From assembly GCA_030913385.1 (NCBI GenBank), contig CP133159.1, positions 1,820,584 through 1,884,583 of the forward strand: a stretch of 64,000 nucleotides of DNA, written 5' to 3'. The position numbers and the translations under genes were made by a program. Origin of the DNA: Cytophagaceae bacterium ABcell3 (GTDB lineage: Bacteria > Bacteroidota > Bacteroidia > Cytophagales > Cytophagaceae). The notes below the pieces were generated by a model that ran no database searches, was not told the origin of the DNA, and saw nothing but the letters and a program-made list of their open reading frames with translations. This document shows positions 16,792 through 24,548 of this stretch, piece after piece; the first letter of the stretch is position 1; each line of letters starts with the position of its first letter.

Positions 16792-17454
16792 ATGGATAAA
16801 GGAAAAACAAACATTCCGGATAGCTCTGTTAAAGTTCTCATATTTGCAGGGTCTCTTAAAAATAACTCAATTAACAAGAAACTGGCAAGTTTGGCAGCTT
16901 TTATTGTAGAGAGAAATGGTGGTATAGTGGATTTTGCCGACTTAAGCGAATTTGATTGCCCTTCGTATAACCAGGATTTAGAGGTTGACGAGTTTCCTCA
17001 AGGCGCCAAAGCTTTGTTGGGCCGGCTTAATGCAAATGATGCATTTATGATAAGTAGTCCTGAGTATAATTTTTCAATGCCAGGTGTATTAAAAAATATT
17101 ATAGATTGGGTATCTCGGTTTCGCCCTCAACCTTTCAATGAAAAGCATGGCTTGTTGATGTCCGCTTCACCTTCTATGGCTGGAGGGAATAGGGGACTTT
17201 GGTCTTTGAGGATTCCATTAGAGCATTTAGGGGGACATATTTATCCGCATATGTTTTCTTTAGCCTTAGCTCATGAGGCTTTTAGTGATAACGGAAGCCG
17301 GCTTAATAATGAGACATTGCAAATACGGTTTGAGGAAAATATTATTGCTTTCTTAAACTTGGTAGAAGCTGCCAAACATTATCCGTGCATGAAAAAACAT
17401 TGGGTTGAGTTTCTTGGGGAGAAACCTGAAAATAGTATTGACAGGGCTGAGTAA
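16792..17454 (+). CDS. NADPH-dependent FMN reductase
   Basis: A 220-residue flavodoxin-fold FMN reductase (PF03358 type). The FMN phosphate loop is 'VLIFAGSLKNNSINKKLASL', and the second FMN contact is 'AFMISSPEYNFSMPGVLKNI', the family signature. It should reduce FMN, quinones or similar acceptors with NADPH in the cytoplasm; the real acceptor is unknown. The C-terminal extension of about 25 residues after 'AAKHYPCMKKHWVEFLG' is unusual for the family. The gene is followed after 41 bp by a DUF5996 gene on the same strand, so the two are probably co-transcribed. Confidence 0.85.
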   Translation: MDKGKTNIPDSSVKVLIFAGSLKNNSINKKLASLAAFIVERNGGIVDFADLSEFDCPSYNQDLEVDEFPQGAKALLGRLNANDAFMISSPEYNFSMPGVLKNIIDWVSRFRPQPFNEKHGLLMSASPSMAGGNRGLWSLRIPLEHLGGHIYPHMFSLALAHEAFSDNGSRLNNETLQIRFEENIIAFLNLVEAAKHYPCMKKHWVEFLGEKPENSIDRAE

Positions 17455-17495
17455 TAAACATTCTCAATGCCAAAAGACTTTAACTTAATCTTGAT

Positions 17496-18413
17496 ATGAG
17501 CAAAACATTAGCTTGGCCGGAATTGCCTTATGGCGCAGGGCAAAAAACCTATGAGACCATACACATGTGGACACAAATTATTGGAAAGGTCAAGTTGAAG
17601 TGTATGCCTTGGGTAAACCATTCTTGGCATGTAGCTTTACAATTTACACCTTCAGGTCTTTCTACCGGGCTACTTTCAAAAGGAAATAAATCTTTTGAAA
17701 TAAGTTTGGACTTTTTGAAGCATGAGGCTTATGTTATGGATAGTGACTGTCAAAGGGTCTTCTTTAGTCTGAAGGGGCTTTCGGTTGCAGGTTTCTACAA
17801 TAAAATTTTTGAGAGCTTAAAATTATTTAATATTGATGTTGTTATTAATAAATTTCCCAATGAAGTAATTAACCCCATAGCATTTCAGGAGGATCATGTT
17901 CATAATACATACGTGCCGGGAGTGGCTGAAGCTTTACATAAAGCTATTTTAAGAAGCTTTCCCGTTTTTTCTCAATTTAGGGCGGAGTTTGTAGGGAAAT
18001 GTAGCCCTTTGCATTTTTTCTGGGGAAGCTTTGATGTAGCTTTTTCACGTTTCTCAGGTCGTTTGGCACCTGATCATCCCGGAGGCATTCCTAATCTGCC
18101 TGACTGGGTCGTTCAAGAAGCTTACTCTCATGAGGTTTTTAGTTCTGGTTTTTGGCCCGGAAGTGAATCTTTTCCCCATGCTGCATTTTATTCCTATATT
18201 TATCCTGAGCCATCAGGGTTTAAAGATATTAACTTGCAAACTGATTCAGCTTTTTACCATGATGGGCTAAAAGAATTTGTCTTACCATATGAAGAAGTTC
18301 GTCGGGCATCAGATCCTTCTGGCTTAATATTGGATTTCTTGCATAGTTCTTACAATGCAGCGGCGGATCTTGCAAATTGGGATAGGAAAGCATTGGAAAA
18401 AAAAATGACATAG
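17496..18413 (+). CDS. DUF5996 family protein
   Basis: A 305-residue protein with the DUF5996 hallmarks: 'WPELPYGAGQKTYETIHMWT', 'KVKLKCMPWVNHSWHVALQF', 'SPLHFFWGSFDVAFSRFSGR' and 'HEVFSSGFWPGSE'. Conserved Trp, His and Asp residues suggest an enzyme or ligand-binding protein, but no biochemical role is established to my knowledge. No signal peptide or membrane segment is seen. It probably forms an operon with the FMN reductase 41 bp upstream. A hairpin terminator follows. Confidence 0.85.
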   Translation: MSKTLAWPELPYGAGQKTYETIHMWTQIIGKVKLKCMPWVNHSWHVALQFTPSGLSTGLLSKGNKSFEISLDFLKHEAYVMDSDCQRVFFSLKGLSVAGFYNKIFESLKLFNIDVVINKFPNEVINPIAFQEDHVHNTYVPGVAEALHKAILRSFPVFSQFRAEFVGKCSPLHFFWGSFDVAFSRFSGRLAPDHPGGIPNLPDWVVQEAYSHEVFSSGFWPGSESFPHAAFYSYIYPEPSGFKDINLQTDSAFYHDGLKEFVLPYEEVRRASDPSGLILDFLHSSYNAAADLANWDRKALEKKMT

Positions 18414-18513
18414 ATTTATTGGTTATTAGTAGGTTGTAGGTTCTTTATTTTCTTAAAGTTTTGATGTTGTTAGGTGTGGTAGGGTTTATCATATGTATAG
18501 TATCTAAGGTTGC

Positions 18514-18537
18514 ATACTTGGTATACAAGTATTTTTT
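18514..18537 (+). terminator. Intrinsic terminator after DUF5996 gene
   Basis: Perfect stem ATACTTG (18514-18520) with CAAGTAT (18526-18532), a 5-nt loop and a T-run. It lies about 100 bp after the stop. The rest of the gap to 18719 is AT-rich with no gene seen. Confidence 0.7.
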
Positions 18538-18719
18538 TGTAATAAAATATTTTAATAATCAATTTCTTTGAGCGTAAAGCTTAAATTTGAGCCTTTAGCT
18601 TTTTTGATAGAGGAACGATTCTGTGAAACGGTAACAAATCGTTAAACCTTAAGGCACACGTGGCTATGATGCTAGGTGATAAGCCAAATTATTTTTGTAA
18701 TTCATGATGAATAATTGAT

Positions 18720-19382
18720 ATGACAGACCAACCTGATCCAAAAGAAATAGCGGCTCTATTAAGAAAACCGGAAGGGGAAAAAGGATTAAAGATGGCGGAG
18801 TTGCTAAACGATACTAACCGGTATATTACCGAGTTTACCTATTTAAATGTAAATCCTAAAAACAAGCAGACAATTCTGGAGATAGGCTTTGGCAATGGTA
18901 AACTTATGCCAGAACTACTATCAAAAGCCGAAGGTTTGAAGTTAATTGGTGTGGACTTTTCTGAAGATATGGTAGCTGAAGGAAAAAGAATTTTGTGTCA
19001 ATATATAGAAAACGGTGAAATTGAGTTGTATGAAGCAAGTGTTGAAAGCCTGCCTTTTAGAGAAGAGAGCTTTGATTCCGTGTGTAGCATTAATACATTG
19101 TATTTTTGGCCTGACCCTGTTAGTAATGTTCAAGAAATACTGAGAGTGTTAAAGCCAGGCGCAAAAGTTTATTTAGGAATTAGACCCAAAGAGGAAGCAG
19201 AGAAGCTTCCGGCCACTAAATATGGCTTTCAGCTATACAGTAAAGATGAAGCTATGGGGCTTTTGGAACAAGCAGGTTTTGAAAATGTGGAACTCATGGA
19301 GCAGACTGATCTGCCAGTGCAATTTAATGGAGAAAGCAAGATTTTAAGAAGCTGGGTCTTTATAGGGCAAAAGCCAGTATGA
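18720..19382 (+). CDS. Class I SAM-dependent methyltransferase
   Basis: A 220-residue Rossmann-fold methyltransferase (Methyltransf_11/25 type). Motif I is 'ILEIGFGNGKLMPELL', motif II includes 'LIGVDFSEDMVAEGKR' with the ribose-binding Asp, and 'ESFDSVCSINTLYFWPDP' followed by 'EILRVLKPGAKVYLGI' gives motifs IV to VI. It transfers a methyl group from S-adenosylmethionine. The acceptor could be a small molecule or lipid, but nothing in the sequence decides this. It stands alone between a terminator and the desaturase remnant. Confidence 0.85.
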   Translation: MTDQPDPKEIAALLRKPEGEKGLKMAELLNDTNRYITEFTYLNVNPKNKQTILEIGFGNGKLMPELLSKAEGLKLIGVDFSEDMVAEGKRILCQYIENGEIELYEASVESLPFREESFDSVCSINTLYFWPDPVSNVQEILRVLKPGAKVYLGIRPKEEAEKLPATKYGFQLYSKDEAMGLLEQAGFENVELMEQTDLPVQFNGESKILRSWVFIGQKPV

Positions 19383-19396
19383 TTTTTAGAAAATAA

Positions 19397-19604
19397 GGGC
19401 TGGGTATTATAACAACCATTATAAACTCGGAGGAAGATCCAATTTGGTGTGAAATGGTATGAGTTAGATCCTGTTTATCCTGTTGTTCTGCTTTTTACCT
19501 GCTCTGGACCGTGAAGCTGAAGCGGAACAATGGCTTAAACGATATGTAACCCAACGGTGAAAGGCCAGAAACTGCTTCCGGCTTTTTTTTGTGCTATTGG
19601 TAAA
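19397..19604 (+). pseudogene. Remnant of a second fatty acid desaturase (3' end)
   Basis: About 208 bp match the 3' end and downstream terminator of the intact desaturase (about 16336-16560), with roughly four in five bases identical by eye. Translated in pieces it gives 'GYYNNHYKLGGRSN', then 'FGVKWYELDPVYPVVLLF', matching the intact enzyme's 'GYHNNHHKLGGRANFGVKWHEFDPAYPVILLF' region. At least two single-base deletions break the frame, and two His of box 3 have become Tyr, so it cannot be active. Everything upstream, including boxes 1 and 2, is gone. It is best explained as the decayed end of a tandem or transposed copy. Confidence 0.85.
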
Positions 19605-19793
19605 TGTGGGCGAAATTTGATTTCATCATTTATAATAATGAGGCTTCAATAGGCTTCATGTTTGCTCTGAGAACTGAAGATAGGCGACTTTGGCCTCTGC
19701 CAAGCTTATATTATTGTAGACTTTATCTGATATAGTTGGTTTACAGTCTGTTAGTTTTGAGAATTTGATGGAGCTATTGCTCTAGAGGGGAAG

Positions 19794-19824
19794 ATAAAAA
19801 AAAGCGACTCTTGAAGGAGCCGCT
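19794..19824 (-). terminator. Orphan minus-strand intrinsic terminator
   Basis: Read on the minus strand, AGCGGCTC, a 6-nt loop and GAGTCGCT (19803-19824, one G-U pair) are followed by a run of eight T. No minus-strand gene lies within 4 kb to the right, so it should terminate an unrecognised minus-strand transcript. The rest of the 19605-19977 gap contains no supported gene. Confidence 0.65.
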
Positions 19825-19977
19825 CTAGATATGCTTCGTAAAGGTGGATTTTGCTACCGCATACCCAAAGTTTTAAAAAATAATTCTTTTCATGGTTTGG
19901 TTATTAAGAAGGTTCTGCATTTATTTTGTTATATATACCAGAATAGTTAAAAAAGTAACCGGAAAATTTATAAAAAA

Positions 19978-20949
19978 TTGGGATTTCAATATGTAGATGT
20001 TTTTATTATAGGTGCAGGGCCTATTGGCTTGGCTTGCGGGATCGAAGCTTCAAAAGCAGGTCTTTCTTATGTGGTGGTGGACAAAGGGTGTCTTGTGAAC
20101 TCTTTATACAATTACCCTTTGAACATGACTTTTTTTTCAACTTCTGAGAAGTTGGAAATAGGAGGGGTACCTTTTGTCAGCCATCATCCTAAGCCCAACC
20201 GGGGAGAGGCCTTGGAGTATTATCGTCGGGTGGCCATGACTTCTAACCTTAATGTCAAGCTCTACGAGGAAGTGATTAGTGCAGAAAAAGTGGAGCAAAC
20301 TTTTGAAATAAATACTGCCAAGGGGCAATATCGTGCATCTAAGTTAATTGTGGCTACCGGATTTTATGATATTCCGTGTATGTTGGGAGTAGAGGGGGAG
20401 CAGTTGCCTAAAGTGCATCATTATTATAGAGAGCCTCACCCTTACTTTGGACAAAAGCTTGTAGTGATAGGTGCGGCCAATTCTGCGGTAGATGTTGCCT
20501 TGGAAACCTACCGTAAAGGTGCTGATGTGACTATGGTTGTTCGTGATCGGATGATCAGTGATCGGGTCAAGTATTGGGTAAAACCTGATATTGAAAACCG
20601 TATCAAGGAAGGTGCTGTCAAAGCTTACTTTAACTCTTCATTAATAAAAATTACTGAAAGGGAGGTGGAAATTCAAACACCCAACGGTATAGAAACGATC
20701 TCAAACGATTATGTTTTGGCTATGACTGGATATAAACCTGATTTTTCTTTGCTTAATCGTTTAGGAATTAATATTTTGGACAGCCAATACCAGGTGCCTG
20801 AATATGATCCAGTGACAATGGAAACTAATCAGGCAGGGCTGTATTTGGCTGGGGTTATATGTGGCGGATTGCAAACACATAAGTGGTTTATTGAAAATTC
20901 AAGGGTTCATGCTGAAATGATAATCAATCACATCAGAAAAGTAATGTGA
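19978..20949 (+). CDS. YpdA family bacillithiol disulfide reductase
   Basis: A 323-residue FAD/NADPH flavoprotein of the YpdA (Bdr) family. 'DVFIIGAGPIGLACGIEASKAG' is the FAD dinucleotide fold, 'GQKLVVIGAANSAVDVALE' is the NADPH fold, and 'NQAGLYLAGVICGG' is the C-terminal FAD contact. It lacks the CxxC of thioredoxin reductases, as YpdA does. By family knowledge, it reduces oxidised bacillithiol disulfide, consistent with bacillithiol use in many Bacteroidota. The start is unusual: the only plausible codon is a TTG at 19978, because an in-frame TAA lies at 19948 and the next in-frame ATG comes only after the FAD motif. Confidence 0.85.
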   Translation: MGFQYVDVFIIGAGPIGLACGIEASKAGLSYVVVDKGCLVNSLYNYPLNMTFFSTSEKLEIGGVPFVSHHPKPNRGEALEYYRRVAMTSNLNVKLYEEVISAEKVEQTFEINTAKGQYRASKLIVATGFYDIPCMLGVEGEQLPKVHHYYREPHPYFGQKLVVIGAANSAVDVALETYRKGADVTMVVRDRMISDRVKYWVKPDIENRIKEGAVKAYFNSSLIKITEREVEIQTPNGIETISNDYVLAMTGYKPDFSLLNRLGINILDSQYQVPEYDPVTMETNQAGLYLAGVICGGLQTHKWFIENSRVHAEMIINHIRKVM

Positions 20950-21041
20950 AAATGATGATTATAGGTTATCCTTTTTTTTATTTGTTACGTATATTTTTAA
21001 AGTTTTATTACATATAAAAACTGTACAATTTTCTCAATAAA

Positions 21042-21049
21042 TACGTTTG
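21042..21049 (+). promoter_or_regulatory. Candidate -7 element for fadD-like gene
   Basis: TACGTTTG is an exact TAnnTTTG match lying 49 bp before the start codon. The upstream -33 region has only CTG (21021), so this is a partial promoter match. Confidence 0.35.
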
Positions 21050-21098
21050 AGAAATACTGTATCTGGTTTAAAGCATTTTTAACACTAAAGCTACCACC

Positions 21099-22751
21099 AT
21101 GGCAACAAAAACTTGGCTTAAAAATTATCCTAAAGGGGTTAGTGATGAAATTAATCCTGATAATAACGAATCAGTTCTCGAATTTTACGAAGACTGCATT
21201 GATAAATATAAAGATATGCCTGCCTATGTGAACATGGGCAAAACCTTGACCTTCCGTCAGGTAGATGAATATGCAACTTCTTTTGCGGCATATATCCAAA
21301 ACAAAACCAACTTAAAGAAAGGCGACCGTATAGCCATTCAGATGCCTAACTTGCTGCAATTTCCGATAGCGATGTTTGGTGCTATTAAGGCGGGTTTGGT
21401 AGTGGTCAACACCAACCCTCTATATACTGAGCGGGAAATGGAACATCAGTTTAAAGATGCTAAAATTAAAGGTATTGTCATTTTGTCAAATTTTGCCAGT
21501 AAACTTGAGGCAATTAAGAAAAATACGGGAATAGAAACTGTTATTGTCGCAAATATTGGTGATATGCTTGGTTTTAAAGGGTATATCGTGAATTTTGTGG
21601 TTAAGAATATCAAAAAAATGGTGCCTCCTTACCACTTAGATGGTGCAATAAGCTTTAAAGAGGTGTTGAACCAGGGCAAGGGGCAAAGCTATTCCAGGCC
21701 AAAATTGACAGGTTCAGATATTTGTTATTTGCAATACACAGGGGGAACCACTGGTATTTCAAAAGGGGCTATGCTTACCCATAGAAATATTCTGGCCAAC
21801 ATGGAGCAGATTTACGAGTGGTTTAAACCGGTATTGAGGGATAAACAAGAAACTGTAATAACAGCGCTTCCATTGTACCACATTTTTGCATTAACCGCAA
21901 ACTGTTTGGCAATGCTTAAATATGGGGCCAAAAATGTACTTATCACAAACCCTCGGGATATGCCAGCTTTTATAAAAGAGCTGAAAAAAACACCGTTTAC
22001 ACTGATGACCGGGGTTAATACATTGTTTAATGGCCTTCTGAATCAACCTGATTTTCATAATGTAGACTTTTCTAATTTTAAACTTGCCGTAGGTGGTGGT
22101 ATGGCAGTTCAAAAAGCTGTTGCAGAAAGGTGGGAAAAGGTAACAGGAACAAAATTAGCGGAAGGCTATGGACTTACGGAAACTTCCCCTGTGGTAGCTT
22201 GTAACCCTGTAGATGGAACAATGAAAATCGGCTCTATTGGTTTGCCGCTGCCATCTACCGAGTTGAAAATTATGGATGATGATGGAAACGAAGTGCCGGT
22301 CAATGAGCCGGGAGAAATTTGGGTCAAAGGACCTCAGGTAATGGCTGGGTATTGGGAGAAACCTGAAGATACTAAGAATGTTATGGAAGGAGAGTGGCTG
22401 AAAACCGGGGATGTGGGCACTGTAAATGAAGAAGGGTTCTTCCGGATTGTCGACAGAAAAAAGGAGATGATTTTAGTATCAGGGTTCAATGTATATCCAA
22501 ATGAAGTAGAAGATGTAATTGGCCAGCATCCTAAAGTTTTGGAAGTAGGGGTAAAGGGCATGCCTGATGAAAAAACTACGGAAGCTGTAAAGGCTTTTGT
22601 GGTAAAGAAAGATCCATCTTTGACAGCAGATGAACTTAAAGCGCATTGTAAGAAAAGCCTCACTAGTTATAAAGTGCCTAAGGAAATTGTATTCCGGGAT
22701 GAATTACCTAAATCCAATGTTGGTAAAATCCTCAGGCGCTTAATGGAATAA
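21099..22751 (+). CDS. fadD: Long-chain fatty acid-CoA ligase
   Basis: A 550-residue acyl-CoA ligase of the FadD type. It activates long-chain fatty acids with ATP and CoA at the inner face of the membrane, feeding beta-oxidation or lipid synthesis. The ATP/AMP signature 'LQYTGGTTGISKGAMLTH' lies around residue 214. Other motifs are 'EGYGLTETSP', 'WLKTGDVGTVNEEGFFRIVDR' (the FACS motif region with the catalytic Asp), the hinge 'KKEMILVSGFNVYPNEVED' and the C-terminal catalytic Lys in 'LPKSNVGKILRR'. The length fits FadD (about 560). It stands alone between its own promoter region and a strong terminator. Confidence 0.92.
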   Translation: MATKTWLKNYPKGVSDEINPDNNESVLEFYEDCIDKYKDMPAYVNMGKTLTFRQVDEYATSFAAYIQNKTNLKKGDRIAIQMPNLLQFPIAMFGAIKAGLVVVNTNPLYTEREMEHQFKDAKIKGIVILSNFASKLEAIKKNTGIETVIVANIGDMLGFKGYIVNFVVKNIKKMVPPYHLDGAISFKEVLNQGKGQSYSRPKLTGSDICYLQYTGGTTGISKGAMLTHRNILANMEQIYEWFKPVLRDKQETVITALPLYHIFALTANCLAMLKYGAKNVLITNPRDMPAFIKELKKTPFTLMTGVNTLFNGLLNQPDFHNVDFSNFKLAVGGGMAVQKAVAERWEKVTGTKLAEGYGLTETSPVVACNPVDGTMKIGSIGLPLPSTELKIMDDDGNEVPVNEPGEIWVKGPQVMAGYWEKPEDTKNVMEGEWLKTGDVGTVNEEGFFRIVDRKKEMILVSGFNVYPNEVEDVIGQHPKVLEVGVKGMPDEKTTEAVKAFVVKKDPSLTADELKAHCKKSLTSYKVPKEIVFRDELPKSNVGKILRRLME

Positions 22752-22766
22752 GCTTTCAAGAACTTT

Positions 22767-22793
22767 AAGCCTCTTAACGGAGGCTTTTTTTTT
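22767..22793 (+). terminator. Intrinsic terminator after fadD
   Basis: Stem AAGCCTC (22767-22773) with GAGGCTT (22780-22786), a 6-nt loop and a run of T. It overlaps the TTG at 22792 that could otherwise be taken as the start of the next gene, which argues for the later ATG at 22828. Confidence 0.85.
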
Positions 22794-22827
22794 GCCCTGT
22801 CTGTTTTACAACTTAAATAACGTCGGT

Positions 22828-23622
22828 ATGAAAACTGTTTATTGGGTAAAAGGTCATGGAATGCCTGTAATTTTTATTCATGGGGCATTTGTAGATTCTT
22901 CTATGTGGGATAGGCAAGTAAGTTACTTTTCTAAGAATTATAAAGTTATTACCTATGATTTGAGGGGGCATGGAAAAACGCAAGGGAAGGCAGGTGAATA
23001 TTCTTTTGACGCTTATGTGCAGGATCTGGATAGTTTGATAGACAAAACTTGCGCTGGCCAAAAACCGGTAATCTGTGGATTGTCTTTAGGAGGGATGATT
23101 GCTCAAGCTTATGCCGCAAGGTATTCGGACAAAATTAGTGGACTAATTGTCGCAGACTCTGCTGTTACCCTGACACTAACATGGTGGGATCGGATAATGA
23201 AGCTGCTATTCCCTGAATGGGTCATGGTTTTGTCTTTACGGATGACAGGGGTCAAGTCATTTAGCCGTTTATCCTTTTTTCTGGGCAAAATTACCCGTGG
23301 AAGAAAGTGGTTAGGCAAAGAGCATACCTATAAATACATTAACAAACAGATGTTAATGCAAGAAAAAGAAGCATGGATCAATACTTACCGGGTAATTTAC
23401 GCTTTCCGAAAGCAGAAACTGTTTAATATAAGCGTGCCGACATTGGTGATAATAGGGGAGTATGAACCTGCTTCTTTGTATAAGCATGCAGAGGTGTTGA
23501 AACGTGAAATAAAGGATTGCCAAGTGCAGGTGATTTATGACAGTGGCCATATACCTTGCCTGGATCAGCCCGACCATTTCAATAAGGTGGTTGAGATTTT
23601 TTGTGAAAAAATACACAAATAA
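22828..23622 (+). CDS. Alpha/beta hydrolase
   Basis: A 264-residue alpha/beta hydrolase of the haloperoxidase/epoxide-hydrolase-like group. 'VIFIHGAFVDSSMWDRQV' supplies the oxyanion loop, 'VICGLSLGGMIAQAYA' the nucleophile elbow (Ser86), and 'VIYDSGHIPCLDQPDHF' the catalytic His (about 241). At the usual acid position the sequence reads 'LVIIGEYEPAS', so Glu may replace the common Asp. An esterase or hydrolase acting on a small molecule is likely; the substrate is unknown. The ATG at 22828 was chosen because the longer frame starts inside the fadD terminator. Confidence 0.8.
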   Translation: MKTVYWVKGHGMPVIFIHGAFVDSSMWDRQVSYFSKNYKVITYDLRGHGKTQGKAGEYSFDAYVQDLDSLIDKTCAGQKPVICGLSLGGMIAQAYAARYSDKISGLIVADSAVTLTLTWWDRIMKLLFPEWVMVLSLRMTGVKSFSRLSFFLGKITRGRKWLGKEHTYKYINKQMLMQEKEAWINTYRVIYAFRKQKLFNISVPTLVIIGEYEPASLYKHAEVLKREIKDCQVQVIYDSGHIPCLDQPDHFNKVVEIFCEKIHK

Positions 23623-24039
23623 GTAAGGCTATGTTTTTCTTTTGGTGTGTATGTTCTGGTAGGACGAGGCTTTATGTCTTAAATTTGATAAAATTGTTAT
23701 CGTTAATTTTAAGCCTGAAAGCACTTGCAGTATTTGCTGGGAGTATGGAAGGGTAATTAGCTATAAATGCTCTAAACCTTATTTTGTAGGTAAAACCATG
23801 TTTTGGTTCGGTGGTATAGGTGAATGAGACAGTTATATATTACATGATTTCTGTCATAGGAAAATTAATATTTCCATTTTTTACCCTAAAAAAACATGTA
23901 AAAGTTCTGTTTTCGTTTTAAAAGCTTCTTATATTAGAGGTTCCTTTTCCAAGTTACTTTACAATATATCCTAGGATTAGGAAGTTTTGAATTAAATTAT
24001 TTGAGCCTATAAGGTCATTAACCACAAGTAAATTTTAGG
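23623..24039. other. 417-bp intergenic region
   Basis: AT-rich DNA between the hydrolase and UPF0158 genes, which share an orientation. I see no gene, no convincing terminator hairpin and no clear promoter pair. It probably contains the promoter for the gene at 24040. Confidence 0.4.
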
Positions 24040-24495
24040 ATGAACAGAAAACTTATTGAATTAACTCCCCAGCAGATTAAAGTTATTGCCGAGGATATAG
24101 ATTCCGGCTTCCAATGTTTCTACAACTTCAGAACTAAAGAAGCTAAAAGTTTTGTAAAACCACATGAGTTGTTTTCATCAGATTATTATATTGTCGATGG
24201 TGATTTGAAAGAAATAGAAGATAACCCTGAAAACTATTATGAATTTAGGACTGTGTCTTCTAGGGATATTTACATATTCATGGAAGAGTTTGCTGTGCAT
24301 GTTTCAGATGAGGACTTGCAAGACAAGCTCTTGGATGCACTTAACATGCCAAAGCCTTTTAGGAACTTTAAAAGTGAGCTAGAGGAATATGATGTGTTTT
24401 ATGACCAGTGGCAGGAATTCAAAAACAAGAAAATAATGAAGCATCTGGAAAAGCAGATTGAGGAAATCAATCTTGCTCTTGTAGAAGCTCGATAA
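24040..24495 (+). CDS. UPF0158 family protein
   Basis: A 151-residue acidic soluble protein. The features 'LTPQQIKVIAEDIDSGFQCF', 'YYEFRTVSSRDIYIFMEEFA', 'DLQDKLLDALNMPKPFRNFK' and 'YDQWQEFKNKKIMKHLEKQI' match the UPF0158 family (PF03682), in which an 'L..AL....PFRRFK..L' segment is the hallmark. The function is unknown. The C-terminal 25 residues form a charged helix. The gene is monocistronic and convergent with the GH65 operon. Confidence 0.8.
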   Translation: MNRKLIELTPQQIKVIAEDIDSGFQCFYNFRTKEAKSFVKPHELFSSDYYIVDGDLKEIEDNPENYYEFRTVSSRDIYIFMEEFAVHVSDEDLQDKLLDALNMPKPFRNFKSELEEYDVFYDQWQEFKNKKIMKHLEKQIEEINLALVEAR

Positions 24496-24513
24496 AAAAG
24501 GTGAAGGTGAAAA

Positions 24514-24541
24514 CGAGGAGTTGTCTTTATGACGCTCCTCG
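24514..24541. terminator. Bidirectional hairpin between convergent genes
   Basis: Stem CGAGGAG (24514-24520) with CTCCTCG (24535-24541), with an inner GTC/GAC extension. It sits in the 53-bp gap between the UPF0158 gene and the end of the GH65 operon, with short A- and T-runs on either side. Confidence 0.65.
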
Positions 24542-24548
24542 GTATTTC

